Part shown: in pieces, positions 26,101 to 39,163 of the stretch | How the letters are laid out: each line of letters begins with the position of its first letter | How positions within the stretch are numbered: position 1 is the stretch's first letter | Made by a program: the position numbers and the translations under genes | From: Apteryx mantelli | Lineage: Eukaryota; Chordata; Aves; Apterygiformes; Apterygidae | DNA: 64,000 nucleotides | Assembly (NCBI RefSeq): GCF_036417845.1 | Contig: NC_089978.1 | Coordinates: 89,026,007 to 89,090,006, forward strand | Direction of reading: 5' to 3' | The notes under the pieces: generated by a model | Seen by the model: only the letters and a program-made list of their open reading frames with translations | The model's database searches: none | Told to the model about the DNA's origin: nothing

Positions 26101-26759
26101 TGATTTACTTCTCACTGAAAAAAAAAAAAAGTTAGAAAAGCTGAAAATGGTTGCCAAAAAGGACACTGACTATATTGCTACATACAATCACTTTAGCTTC
26201 CTGGACAGCTGAAATAATAGCAGCCTGTTTTAGTGTTCCTGAACCAGTTTCTACTGGTTGATTTCACTTCATGGTGAAGTCTGCAAAACAAGTTTTATCA
26301 AAATCAGCAGTACCTTAATGGTGACACAGAATAGCTACAACAGATACTGAAAAACTCTCGACATCTGCCCAGGCCTGGTTTGGCTTCTAAAAGAACCAAC
26401 AAGATGACAATCCAAGTAGTAGAATATTTTCACCATTAACAAATCAGGCTGAGTTTTGCAGTATCTTAATTAAAATCTCAGCCCAGGCACTGTAAAATAG
26501 AAGCAGTAATGTTTTGTTGGTCTCCTTTATTGTCAGTATGCAGACTGTAAATTCTCTGGGTGGAAACTCTCTGAGTACTGTGATGTTAGTACAAAACCTC
26601 AATTTGGAAAGTGAGACCTCCAGGTATTAATACAAGGATGGTTTGAGAGTAGTGTGCATTGGAAAGATTGGCTTCCAGAAAAGAGATACTAGCTCTTAAA
26701 CATGATCACACTGCACAGTATTCCCAAACCAAAACAGCAGTATGTATTTTGAAAACTGA

Positions 26760-27300
26760 TTCAGTCAACGAGTCAGCAACAGAGTGCAGACAGAGCAAGA
26801 GGTTGTAAACAGCAGAGAATCAGAAATCGATGGAATCATAGGAAGGACTAGCAACAGGAGACAATGCAAATGGTGAATATCAAACAGAATAAAGTATGGT
26901 TTAGGGAAAGAGAAGAAAGGAAGAAAGATCTGAGAACAAACAGTGCTTCATACAGAACAGTGACTATGAAGGTAAGTAAAATTTGAATGGTAAGGCAGAG
27001 AAAGGTCCACTCATTTCTAAATAAGACTTAAAGATGCTAAAATGGATGAAAAATAATAAGGTGGATTAGGTATCAAAGAGCTATAGGCAGAAGCAGGGCT
27101 GGAGGAGCACATGGCAAATGAAAAGCCAAGCAGACGAAAGAGAAACACTGGGAGAGCATTAAAGAAGGAGATCTCCAGTCAGAGAAGATGTCAAATGATG
27201 GCCATGCGAAAGAAAAAGCAGAGAGAGGACCTGAGAAAGCATGTTGTTCAAAGGAGAAATGGGAGAAAAATAAAACTACAGGAGGGAAGTCAGGATTAAA
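26760..27300 (+). other. Purine-rich block with a consensus 5' splice site
   Basis: The + strand is strongly biased to A and G over about 540 bp, with many GAAG, AGAAA and GGAGA words of the kind that act as exonic splicing enhancers. An AAG|GTAAGT donor motif sits at 26969-26977. There is no conserved protein reading. It may be an exon of a non-coding transcript or only compositional bias. Confidence 0.3.
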
Positions 27301-30300
27301 GAAAAGTCACATAGATAGCCATTGCTTTTCTTTCATTCAGATGTACCTCATTTGCTTTGTCTTTTTATCTCCCTATCTTATTAGACAACACTTTTGTATT
27401 TATACCACAGTTGCATGACTTGTTTTTAACATATGTTATTTCAAACAGCCTGAAATATGACCTTAGGGGAAAGGGTAGGTTTTATAGCAACCTTTTATCT
27501 ACCCACCACTTCTTAAGCAATTTCCAGTTCATTCCTGCCATGACTGAAATGCTGCATACCATCTCTGCAAAATCTGCAGAAGCAGCATAGGACGAAAACA
27601 AAATGTATGCATCTTATTGCTTCTCAGCTTACATTTTCTTAAAGTCATCTTAATCCCACATATTTTGTCCTATAAGCAAGTAGTTTTACAAAATTAAATA
27701 GGAATTTCCCTATGTGTTTATGACATTCCAATGATGACAGATTTGTGTTTGTAGTTAAATATTTCCCTACAGTGTTTACTGATTAAACATTCAAGACACA
27801 CAGGGAATGTGAATGTGGGCTTGATTGAAAGCTAGTTGAATAAATAAAATTTCATGGATTCAGCTGGGTTTCAGGATTTAACAGTCCAGAAACTATTTGT
27901 GAATAAATGTGTACGTCTTACTATTACTTTTGAAGTGGGCCTCTGGCTTTTATGGACAGGAAACACGTACAAGACATTTAACAATTGTTTAATTTATAAA
28001 TAGAGCTCTGAACAGTTGCATTCTCCTGAAGGATATACTGTACACGTGTTACTTGGGGTCACCATTCAAACAGACTGCATACAATCTAGGCAACGAAATA
28101 TGCCATGCATGATGTATTTCATATGAATAGGATATGTCTGCAAATAACACATGCACTGACATTTGTTTCCAGAAACCAGTCCTTGAAAATCAGGCTCCAT
28201 AGATTATTAGAATGGTAGAAATGAGGTTCACTAACACAAGTATACCTAAAGCTAATGCTACTGACAACATATAATTTGACTGGAACATTGCCTACAAACA
28301 AAAAACCTGGTGTCTCTTTCCCATTAAAAGTACCATTTTAGTTTTGCACAAAACTTTTTTAAAATGTATTTTTAGATGGAAATTATCCATGAATGGGAAA
28401 GAAAAACAATAATAGTGATTGAAAACAAAGACACTTTGATGCCAGGTTGTTGGCCTTCTATACAGCCTCCTATATGCTTATGGACTTACTTTTGTCAGGA
28501 AAATTCAAAAGAGTCGCTTAGGTTTACCCTGCAAAATCATAATTATGTGTTCTCCTAATTGGAAGCAAGGATCCAACAGTAGGAATGTTGATAAGATTGT
28601 ATTTTCAGAGAAGCAGAATACTCAAAGAATAAGTTGCCTAGTAGCATTTCCTCTAACTCCCTTGGCTTCTCCTTGCAATTCTCTTGTGGCTTCTCTTAGT
28701 GTAATCCTATGGAGCTTGTTTTAATACGGTTATAAAGTGCTGCAGTAAATACTGCTTCTGCAGATCAGATAGGCCTGAGGCTCTCTGACATAATTACTTA
28801 TGTTTGTTTTATGACAGGATAAGTTTTTATCTTTTATGGCCAGGTCTTTTAATCCAGCTGAAAAGTTTCAATGCAAGACAACATGTGGGAAAGCAGAACT
28901 GCAAGCTACTTCTACACTCTTACAGTGCTGGAGTCAGTGACGTCTCCATGTAAGTCTGGCTGTATCTAACTGCCTTTAACACAAAGGACAAACAGTCTCA
29001 CCTTCTAGGAAAGCCCTGGGCTCCTTGTGTCAGCAGCTATCTGTGGCATAGTGTAATGATGTCACATTGTAATAAAATCTGTAGAAAAAATTTCTAAAAG
29101 AATGGAGTCAAGCAACTGCATAATTTTGTTCCAAAAAATCTATATAAAATATTGGTCAGATTTAAGTTCTATGACTTCGTTTGACATAGTCAAACATGAC
29201 TGTTACACAGCAAATGTATCTTGCTTTTCCCAAACTGTTTTTATTGCAAAATCTTTTATTCAACATATTGTGGTCAAAAAACGAATTAATTCTCTTTCAC
29301 ATTCTCTCTCACACACTTCCTAAGCAAACAGTAAAAGTTAAAGGGGATAGCAGCTCATTATTGTTTATTGTTGCATGGGGCTATGTTAGTTTGAGTATGC
29401 AATAAAGAGAAATACAATAACATATATTTTTAAAATAGGAATGAAAAAAAAAATAATCCAGAAGTTTCATTTCTCCGTTCTTAAATGTATTTTCAAATTA
29501 ATGTCTTTGGCATTGTGTGGACTTGGTAAGACACCAACTTGATTTTTTTTGGCACAATGAAACACAGTAATGCAGACTGTGATAGACATAGTTCTTGAAG
29601 CAAAACAGAGTAAGTAAGGAAAAAGTGAGCATTCAGAACAGGGCAGATTGTTCCTTGAATTCATCAGAGAACAAACTACATGTCACTGTATCACTGCCTA
29701 GATCAGAAGACAAATGTAACCGGGATTTCCAATACCCTGCAGGTGTGAACCAATAATATTCTTTTCTTCTTACAATTGAAACCCTGCATAGTAACAATTC
29801 CAGCAAAACACCAAAAGCATAGGAGGCAGACAAAGCTAATTTATTTCTGATATCCACTATTTGCTTTGGGTCATAAAAGCCATCTTTGTATCAAACACAG
29901 TTGAAAAAATAAAATGTTTCCACACCAGAAATTCTGAAATTATCTATACAAGGACATTTGCAACTCTGCACGTCATGGTGGTAAAGCTGGGACTTGCAGA
30001 CTTACAGGAAAGAGAATAGCTACTTGCTCTTTTCAGGAATCATACACTCACAAAAGTAAGACTCTGAATTAGTAATTAAAAAATAAAATATAATTGTATG
30101 TTATCACATAAGACATTCAAAGTCTTTAAGTCACAGAACTGTGTATAAATAGCATTCCTTAGTGCAGCAGAGCAAGATTATACCTTTGTTTATTAAAGCA
30201 ACTGGCATCTTCATTGCCTATGCTTTGACATTAACTCTCATCAAGGAAGTTTTTTTTTTAAATTATGTCCGGACAGAGGAAATAAATGATGTTGTGATTT

Positions 30301-31289
30301 TGTATAAGAAAATCTTTTGTTCTGTCTCTGTTTTGGAAGCCTGCTCTTCTCTCACCATTTTCAGCCTAGAAGTTAAAGCAGAAATGGTACTCAAAAGCCT
30401 CGGAGGATATAATAAGTTAAGGAATGTTTGAGTTGCTCAGATAATGTATGGCAAGTATTTAATAAAGAAGAAGCATTAAGGGAAATTCATGTAGAATACC
30501 AAATACATTGCTCACAAGTGAAATTTATAGATACCTGTTGAGTTTATATTTTTAAAAATGTCTCAGCAAAACAGTTTCTGTCCACATGAGTTTACAAACT
30601 AACCAGACATGACCGAGAAAAAAAGCACTGTTACTGCCACTTTTCAGATAGATTCTAACTTGTCCAATGGGAATAATCTATAGCAGTTAGGAATTAAATA
30701 TTGATCTCCTGACTCTCAACCTATTGCTCTAATTACAAGATATTCTTCCCTTTAAAGTATTGACTAAAACATTTTATTAAAGACTGTGCTAGCATCAGTA
30801 GGGAACAGACTACACAATCAAGTACATATTATTTGACAAACTTTTAGGTTGCAAGGATACATAACTTTTCTGAAATTTTTAAACAGTGGGCTATTTGATA
30901 CCAGACTACAAAAAGAACTTTTATATTCACCTATTGCCTTATCAATAGATTTAGAATTTTTTATGTAAGTGGAGAAGCAATTACTACATTCCTGTCTGTT
31001 TCTCCAAATTTGGTCTATTCATTGTAGCTCTAGTTGTGAAAGTATTTAGGTAAGATATAGATCATTCACTTTGGACTATATTGTTGACTGTCTATCTTTT
31101 GACTTAATTACCTTGGATTGAAAAAATACAAATTTATAATTAGATGCTAGCTGACAACATCTTAGAGGACCTGCCTTTGAATAACCACAAAGCCACCTCA
31201 TTATCCTCCTTCCAACATTTTTCTCAAACTCAAAAATGGTCTGACAGCCAACAGGCTGAGATCATGGCCTGCTGAATTGATCAGTATTA

Positions 31290-31380
31290 TTTGTTTTTTA
31301 TTATTTTATTATTTATTACTTATTATTTTTTCTATATTTATTTTTATTATTATTTACTATTATTTTTATTATTATTTGTT
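31290..31380. repeat. TTA/TTATTT low-complexity repeat
   Basis: About 90 bp made almost only of TTA, TTATT and TTTTA units, an impure ATT-type microsatellite. Confidence 0.85.
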
Positions 31381-34300
31381 GAGACAGCTCATGTCTCTCT
31401 CTTCCATAAGCATGTGTTGTTTTTTATCTACAACAGAAAATGAATAGAGAAGTCTGTGCAAAACTTTCTACTAAGGAGAAAACTTAAAAGAATGATCATT
31501 GCTCTAACTCCCCACATGGCAATTCTTATTTCATGTTAAGAATAACTCTGAATAGAAGGAAATTAATTTAATCTGTGCAAAATATTTTATTTATGTGGAA
31601 TGTTAGAGTGGAATTTACCAGAACTATTCATAGTCAACAGAGAGAAGCAGAGCTTGATTTATCTGATGTTTTAGACATCTGCTGTAGGGTGAGATGAATT
31701 TTATCTTAAAAATGTCTCTCTGTTGGCTATGAAGGCAGCCAAGACAACCAGATCAACCAGACTTCTGCATTATAGATATCTGAAGTTAGATGAGATGAAC
31801 TTCACTCACAGGCTCCACAGGAAGAGCTAATGTGGAACAACTGTTGTGCACTGTCATTTTAGCCTTTTAGACAGGTGCCTTTATTTAGACTGGAAAAACC
31901 TTTGAGGAAGGGCTTTCTGTTGAGGAAGAGACCATCTTTTTACTTGTATTGCACCTGCAAACAAAAGGTTCGCTCATGACAGGCAAGATGGTAATACTTC
32001 TGTTAATAATAAAAAAACTGACCTAATGACTGCAAACTAGTACCCGTTACAGAGTTGTGACAGTGTGTGGCTTAGTTGTAGATGATAGTATGATTTATCA
32101 GTGTGTATTTAAGCGTTTTGTTCATTCTCCTCAGTTTTATATGCATACTTCTGCCTAGAAAGCTAAATGAACATGTAACAAAACAGAGTATTAGTTTAAT
32201 TTTGCACAAAGAGCTGCAGTGCACCAGGAAAAGACTGAAATTCTGTCTCCTTCGAAGTCTACAGCAAGTCTGTCTTTGACTTCAGTGGCAACAGTATTTC
32301 ACATATTGGGCACTGAATCCAGTGCAAAATACAGATATGATAACAAATTTCATATTGGCAGTTACCAGCATTTGTCACAGATTGTATACTGAGGCTTCAT
32401 CACTCAAAAAGGAAGTAGAAAAGATAATTTAAAGAACCAACTTCGTGAGAAACCCTTCGTGAGAAGGGTATAAAAGCCAACAAGTAATCCTCTCTCCTGG
32501 ACCAATTTTTTTAAGATTTCATTGGTCTGATTTCATTTTTACATTATTTAAACTGTACCTGCCAATATACAGCAGTGAAAGAGAAAGCAGACTGCTGCCC
32601 ACTGGACACAGAGTGCTGGAACGAAGAGCACAGGGGATTTACCTATTCAGTGCTGTGTGGGTTTTTGATATCCAGGGGCTAACCTCTTCCTGAAATCACT
32701 TGCACAGAATGGGAAATGATCAAACAGTAGACAAAATGATGTGACTTGGCTGAATTGGGAAAATGGACTGTGTGTTACTGGTTTTGTGATTGTAATTATT
32801 GGGAGGTAGAAGCCAGAACAGAAGCTGAACAGAAGCAACCAAATTATGGTAATAGAAAAACAACTGTGTTTTATTACTGATGGCAACTAGGAGAGAAATA
32901 TCCTAAAGTCACAGTGATGTCACACAGAGCAACCCTTATCACTGGTTTTCTGACCTCACCTGAGCTTGTCATCGTTATGCTTTGTTACACAGGGAAACAA
33001 GGCATCGGAATCCAGATTTTTTCTGTACGAGTCCTGTCCTGTAACAGGATCTGCAGGTCACTAGTTGGAAGAAGTTGTTAAGACATGCTAACAAACTGAT
33101 GCAGCTGTTAACACTTCTGTATCTGAGATCATAAAGGAAGACTACTACAAGCAAGCTCTATGTATGTCTCAAGAGGTATACCCAGACAATGTGATGGGCA
33201 CACTAAACAAGCTGCACAGGCTTGGGTCGTTATCCAGGATAATGATCATCTGATGTGGGATTTGGATCACCTGGTGACACTGAGCATGGTGTCAGCTGAT
33301 GATTGGGGGTACAGAGGGACTGGGGGGTGTCATCTGATAAAAGTTATAAAAAAGTTTTTCAGTGGCTATTTTCAAACAACAAAAAGGACTGCTGATAGGA
33401 TGTAGTGTTTCTGATATATGACACAGCTGTTAAGGAAAAGCTTGACCTTATTTTGCTGTGTCATGTGATGGGTTCAGGGGTAAGACCATGGCTGGGGTGG
33501 AAGAGCAGCATCCCTTGCATCTGGTTTGGGGGATGAGGGAATGTTGCTGGGGATTTGGGGAAATATTTGTTTTATGGACAAATATCTGTAGAGAAACATA
33601 GAATGGAACTTCTAGGTCTCTCTGCCTAATTATCCTGTGCTTATGGGGGATTTAGAAAAAACACTATGTGCAGGGAAAGGCAGGACCCTGGGCTTCTTGG
33701 ATGACACTGTTGAGGAAGCTAAGGTAAGGAATAGTCTGTCAGTGGTTTTCATGGCTACTTCTCTGTGTTATCAGAAGAATTTGTTAGTCTCTCTTGAGTT
33801 TGAGACTCGATTAGCAAGTGCCCTAACACAAATAGAATGTCTCTGAAGAGGGAGATGTGCAGGGTATGAGCAGGAATGTGGGGCCACTGAACCTGAGGTC
33901 TCACCTCTGTGTAAAGTATTCTCTGCCCAGAAGACACAACCCAGTCTATTTGGATCACAGGAAATCCCATTGAAAGGGTTCAAACACAGCACTCTGGCTG
34001 GCATCCAGCAGAGGACTCTCAAAAGGCAGCAAGTATAATAGCAGCTTTAATTTATGGTAGCATTTATTTAAGCAATTAACTCTTATCTGAGTTTGCTAAA
34101 ACTTCATGAAATTATTCTCTTGTTTTGTGAGAAGCCTTACATCCTATGATATAACTTGATTCTCTTGTTCACAGAGCTTAAAAAAAAAGTCTGCTCATCC
34201 TGTAATCTATTTGGATGTATTTCCTTTCTCAACTCAATATGCATATTTTTAAAGTTACAAATTTTTTTCATGGTTTCCAGTAAGATGTAGGTTCTGCAGT

Positions 34301-37300
34301 GCCTAAACATATTGTGAAGGAGAGGCTTAGCTATGTGTGTTTTGTTTTTTTTTTTTTAAGTCTCCACAGCAATGCCCTGGCAAGTCTACATTTTTGATTC
34401 TGAGCATCCAAGAAGGGGAAGAGAAATTGTAGTTGTTTTAGTAAACAGAAACATGCTCAGACACAAAAGTAGAAATAAGAATGAAAGAGAGAATTTCAGG
34501 CCTCTTAGAGTACTGAGTTCTAGTTTTCTTTGCCATATTAAACAGACGTTCACCTCCAGAAAACACAAATTTCTGTCTTTATGATAAGATGTACTGCTTT
34601 GCAAGATGTAAGCTTCATCTTTGATCGTAATTGTAGTACCCCACACTGCAATTCTTACCTCAAATCACTTTATAAGAACAACCACAAGCTTATGAAACAT
34701 TTTTCTTCACATAATGCTATTCTAAAACAAAGCATTGCCTTCTTTCCCCTAACCCTCCAAATTTACTAGGACTTCTATCAATTATAAGCAAATGCTAAAA
34801 ACTAGATCTGGGTTGCAGAAGTCTGGGGTGGGGGGGAACTGACCTGATGCAATGAAAAAACAGTGAAGGTGATGGGACTATCTCCTGGCTCTGCACCAAA
34901 CTCTAGCCCTCTTCTGTTTCTAGCCCCTGCTTTTCTCACTTTGGTACCATCTTATAACACTCCCTTCAGCATAGTGCTATATGTTTGCACGTGTTATGGT
35001 ACTTATTTAATTGTACTGTAGAAAAGCCTCTGCTTAGCATAAACTGATTATGTTTAACAATACTTTGAATATAAAGAATTAGACATGGAAAGATAATCTG
35101 TGTCTGTGCATGTATTTTAAAAGGGCATGTTTGGTGTCAATGTTTAACTAGCTCTGCAAGATGGCCATGTCATTCATGAGTGACAAAGCTTTATGTTCTA
35201 CATGTATTCCTGTACAATAGCTAACAAAATCTTTGTGAACTCCTATCTTAAATGTGCCGTCACTTTGGAAACATGCTTAGCTATTTAGGAAAAAAAAAAA
35301 AAGTCTACTAAAGTCAAGGATCATAGTTTAGCCTAGGTAGGCCTCAGAGTGACCTGTAGTTAATGGACTGCTGAAAAGGTCATACACATGAGGAAAAATG
35401 TTCTTGTTAAGGGACATATCTTAGCTCTCTGTAAGGAAAAACTTGTTTTTAACTTTAATTTATGAGGTAGGGGAACTTCAGATTGTGGCAGTTCTAGGTG
35501 AAATATTTTCAGACCAATGAACACAGGTAGATATAATCTAGGGAAGATGGGAGTTTGTGATTAAAAACACTATTAGGTTCTGCTTGAAGAATCTTGGGAT
35601 TTGGAATGTTTGGTATTTCAGCTGATCTGTAGGGAGAACACAGGCAATGAAGGCAAAAATGCACCTCTAGTGTAGGTTATTGCTCAGAGTTAAAGGCTTT
35701 TGTCCCACTTTTTTTTCCAGTGCAAGATTGTTCCCTTCAGTGCTTTTAATCTCATCTGTCAAATGTAGCTTTAGAGGGTAGGGCCTCTGCCATTGCTTTT
35801 TTGAACAAAGCATTTCATAACTCTGCAAATACTAGTGTTTGAATGTTTTCTTTTTTCCTGTTGCACCCATTTTTGCAGTCTCTGCTGGCTTCAAAATACA
35901 TATGTAGTCTTATGCTAAATAAACTTCCATATAGCCTGTACTAATCTTAACAAAATGATGTCATCCAAACTTCACAGTATTTGTGAAACATGTTTTAATA
36001 CTTCAGCTCCTTTGATCTTGTCTCATAAATCAATCCCTCCATCTCTTTAATTATTTTAATTGCTCTTTAAATTCCCTCCAGTATAATTTTCGAATAGGAA
36101 GATTTCCCCAAAATATCCTTGGCATGATGTAGTTACGTAGTATGCAAAGGGCTGTCATGCCCAAGAAGCAGAAAAGTATTCTCTTCTTGCTACATGCTCA
36201 AGAAGCAGTAGTTCCCCCCTCAGTGATGGGACCCTTCACAGAGCCCTAAATTCTGTGAGCTTTGTTAGTAAACTGTCCTATAAGAACATATATAATTTAG
36301 CGTCCACTTCTACATGTCAATATTACAGGTTTCTTCCTCTTGCTGAATGTTTTCCTACAGTTATACCAACGTTTCCAAGATGAGCCTTTTCTTTTCCATC
36401 TGTCTTTTTTTTAATTTACTCATGCTGTTTGCTCGTTTTCCCAGCTCCAGCTAACTTAAACAGCCTTGAAATCCATTTATGGGCTAATACCCCATCCTTT
36501 AAATCAAGATTTAAGAAACAAAGACTCTCCAAAGTAATTCATTAGCCTTTTCAGCCCTTCAGCTGAAGTCCAGTGCTAATCCAAAAAAAATCCCAACGAT
36601 ATAAAAAGAACATGGTAAAATAACAACTTGTTCTGTTTCTTTTTCCATAGCAAATTTAATTAAAGATGATGCTTCACCTTCCTTCAAGTGCCAGTCCTGA
36701 AGGCTCCGCCTTAACTAGCAAAATAAAGTTGATCCTTTTCTCAACAGTAATGCTAGGAAAAGACTTTTGCATGACAAATTTGTGTTCTGTTTTTTCCCGT
36801 ACAAACTCAGTGAAGCTGCTCATGTGTATATAAGGGCATAATTTATCTAGGCGCCTGGCATGTATGCACAAATACTTGAAGGTACTTAGGTGACAACATC
36901 ACTATTACTTTCTTCTGACTATTCTGCTATGGAAAGATAATGTAATAGGTTCAACTAAACAAAAGGCAGTGGTTATTTCTGTGTTATCAGTGAAGTTCAA
37001 GACAGTAAAAAAATTCCATTAAGCTCCTTTATGTGATGAGATAGCTGAAACAACTGCAGTCTCCGTATGCAAAGGTGAGAGACATTGGGGTACAGGGATT
37101 TTCCTGGCAGTCTTGTGGCAGCTGCATTAAAAACAGTGAGAGATAAGAGAAGGCAGCAAGGAAGCATTTATTTCTTTTTTTTTTTTAATTAAAAAAAGTG
37201 CCATGGCACTAAGAAAAAGCAGGATTCCTGGTGAAATGAGATTCCAAGAAGTACAGAAGTTTGTTTTTTTTCTTTCATTTTTCCTGCTTGGATTTGGGGA

Positions 37301-38548
37301 AACAGGAGAGTATAATCCTCTGTAACATCCAGGATTGGATCAAAGGTGTCTAATATAAACCTGCATGGCCCTAAACTTTGGCTAATTAATCAGATTAAAA
37401 AATGGCCTCTCATGGATCAGCAGAGTCAAATGAATACCAGCTAACAAAACTGCAGTCATTACAAACCTGCAGACTGTTATGCCATTTTTTGATGCAGATC
37501 TCTAGTTAATGCTTCTGCTTTGCTTAGAATGTGTGTGCAGAAGTTAAAGCATTCAGAACAAAGATACTGTAAACTTCCATTGAAAAATGTGTTACTGCCA
37601 TCTTACAGAAATAATGGTGGTAGTATATTGTCTAGGAATTATATAACAGGAAGATATAATAATAACTACTTGTAAACCTCCAAAATTATTATTTTTTTTA
37701 AAGTATGGAATCACATGAAACTAGTGATACCATGGTATTGTGCAAATTACATCTCAATCCTGCAATGACTTCCCCCAAGAAAAAAAGGAAGCCATAAAAG
37801 TTGTACTAACTGACATAATTAAACATCAGGCCTATCATTAACTACTTCTAGATGGTATGTTTTGGGGTTTGTAACTACACATTGCCTCTTGCATTTGAGA
37901 CTTTGGCATGTTATTTTACAGTTGTCCTTTGTTTAAAAAAAAAAAAGTAAATATGAGATTTTAAAGATTCTCCGGTGATAACTCTTCCACGGCCTGGGAG
38001 GATGGGAGCCCCCCTGCAGCTGGGCAGGGCGAGCGGGGCAGCCCCTAACCCGGCCGGCCTGCCCTCTCCTTGTGCCGCGGCAGCGCTCAGGCCCCCACGC
38101 TACTGAAAGCGGCCGCGGCCTCAGTGCTAGGAGACCCCGAAAGAACTTCGCGATTTGAAGGTAAAGAAAACCAGCATTTGGGGTTTTCTAGCCGCTGCTG
38201 ATCGGCTGCAGCGCTGAAGGAAGGGTCGGGGAGGCTCGGGGCCTGCTGCCCCGGGGGGGCCAGGCGCCAAGCACCGCGCCCCGCCGCTGTGGCGCAGACG
38301 GCTGCGGCCGCTGGGCCGCACCCGGGCAGCGCCGCGGGGCCCGCCAAGCCGCCCGCTCCCGCCTTTTCTCTCGCTTTCCCCTTCCCCCCCTCCAGCGGCC
38401 CGGCCAACACCGGCGGCCGCCGGCTCTGCCTCCGCAGAAACCTTCCCGCGCCGCCCAGCCCCAACGGCCGCCGCCGCCATTGCGCGCCGCGCCGCCGCCC
38501 CGCCCCGGCGCGCGCCCAGCCCCCGCGGCGGCGCCGCAGCCCCGCGCA

Positions 38549-38556
38549 CATATAGG
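38549..38556 (+). promoter_or_regulatory. TATA-like element of the SMS promoter
   Basis: CATATAGG within CACATATAGG is the only AT-rich motif in the core of the island. It lies 76 nt upstream of the SMS ATG, which would place the cap site near 38580 and give a 5' UTR of about 45-50 nt. The same ten bases are one mismatch from a CArG box (CC, six A/T, GG). Its function is inferred from position. Confidence 0.5.
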
Positions 38557-38603
38557 CGCGCTCCGCGGCTCTCGCAGCGCAGCAGCCGCCGCCTCCTCCA
38601 GGC

Positions 38604-38678
38604 ATGGCACAGGGCTCTACCTCACTATGGCAGCAGCAGCGCGACACAGCACCCTCGACTTCACCCTCGGCGCCACAG
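38604..38678 (+). other. Upstream ORF overlapping the SMS start (exon 1 part)
   Basis: An ATG at 38604, with G at -3 and G at +4, precedes the SMS ATG by 23 nt in another frame. It reads MAQGSTSLWQQQRDTAPSTS and on to the exon end, finishing exactly on a codon boundary. In spliced mRNA it continues in exon 2 for 18 codons ([18 protein letters not shown]) to TGA at 61775-61777, giving 43 codons in all. It therefore overlaps the main frame and could reduce SMS initiation if the transcript starts upstream of 38604. Transcript start and translation are not shown by sequence alone. Confidence 0.5.
38627..38678 (+). CDS. SMS: SMS coding exon 1, spermine synthase N-terminus
   Basis: The ATG at 38627 has A at -3 and G at +4, a strong context. 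The exon reads MAAAARHSTLDFTLGAT plus one base, then the donor GTAACC at 38679. Human spermine synthase begins MAAARHSTLDFMLGAK (recalled), so this is the same N-terminus with one extra Ala and Met-to-Thr after DF. The enzyme transfers an aminopropyl group from decarboxylated S-adenosylmethionine to spermidine, giving spermine and methylthioadenosine. It acts in the cytosol as a dimer, and the N-terminal domain begun here is needed for dimerisation. The exon ends in phase 1 and joins exon 2 to give ATADCN. No in-frame upstream ATG exists in the leader. The first 17 codons are too short to stand out without homology. Confidence 0.95.
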
Positions 38679-38978
38679 GTAACCGCCGAGGCGCCCCCTC
38701 CCCCCCCCCTCGCCGTTCGTCCCCTCCGCGGGCGGCAAGGCGCCCCTTCCCCCCCTTCCCGGAGGCGGCGGCGAGGCGGCCGCCCTCCGGCCAGGCCCCG
38801 CGCGGGCCGCCCCTCCGCCCCCTTTCGCGCCCCTCGCCCAGCCACCACCGCCGAGCGCCCGGGTGAGCGCTCGCCGCCCCGGCCCTCGCCCGCTTCCCGC
38901 CCCGGGGCCGCGTGCGGCCGCCCCCGCCGCGGCCTCCGGCCCTCGCCCCCCCACCCCGGCCCCGCCGCGGCTCGTGAG

Positions 38979-39075
38979 GGCGGCTGGGGGAGAGGGGGGG
39001 CGCGCTTCGGCCCGGCGTGGGGTGCGGCGGGGTTTCGGCGTGGGGAAACGTGCGGTTTTGGGGGGGGGGAGGGTG
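38979..39075 (+). promoter_or_regulatory. G-run cluster downstream of SMS exon 1 (G-quadruplex potential)
   Basis: The + strand has at least eight runs of three or more G (GGGGG, GGGGGGG, GGGG, GGGG, GGGG and a G10 at 39060-39069 among them) within about 100 nt. Spacers are short, which satisfies the usual G-quadruplex rule on the non-template strand. Position just inside the first intron is typical of R-loop regions at CpG-island promoters. Confidence 0.6.
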
Positions 39076-39149
39076 TGCAGGTGCCCCCCCAACACACCCC
39101 CACGGGTCAACTCGCGTGGGGGGCGGTAGAGCGCGGGCAGGCACCGCCT

Positions 39150-39163
39150 CCCCCCCCCCCCCC
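39150..39163. repeat. C14 homopolymer
   Basis: Fourteen consecutive C in the CpG island within SMS intron 1. It is prone to length error in sequencing. Confidence 0.9.

Larger units (their letters stand above)
20164..37985. other. Intergenic DNA between MBTPS2 and SMS, no gene seen
   Basis: About 17.8 kb of AT-rich sequence. It holds microsatellites (ATT-type near 21178 and at 31290-31380), a three-copy GAATAAAAGTGTT-like repeat at about 23240-23300, and a duplicated TTCCTGATTTCAAAAT word near 24745-24790. A purine-rich block lies at about 26760-27300. A stretch with more G and C at about 33160-34030 may be an old retroelement remnant. No exon with conserved protein similarity, tRNA or rRNA was recognised on either strand. 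Open frames here are under 100 codons and unremarkable. Confidence 0.7.

Noticed and set aside
31290..31380. ATT-rich tract as a possible replication origin or matrix attachment site
   Set aside because: Composition alone cannot support it, so it is listed only as a low-complexity repeat.
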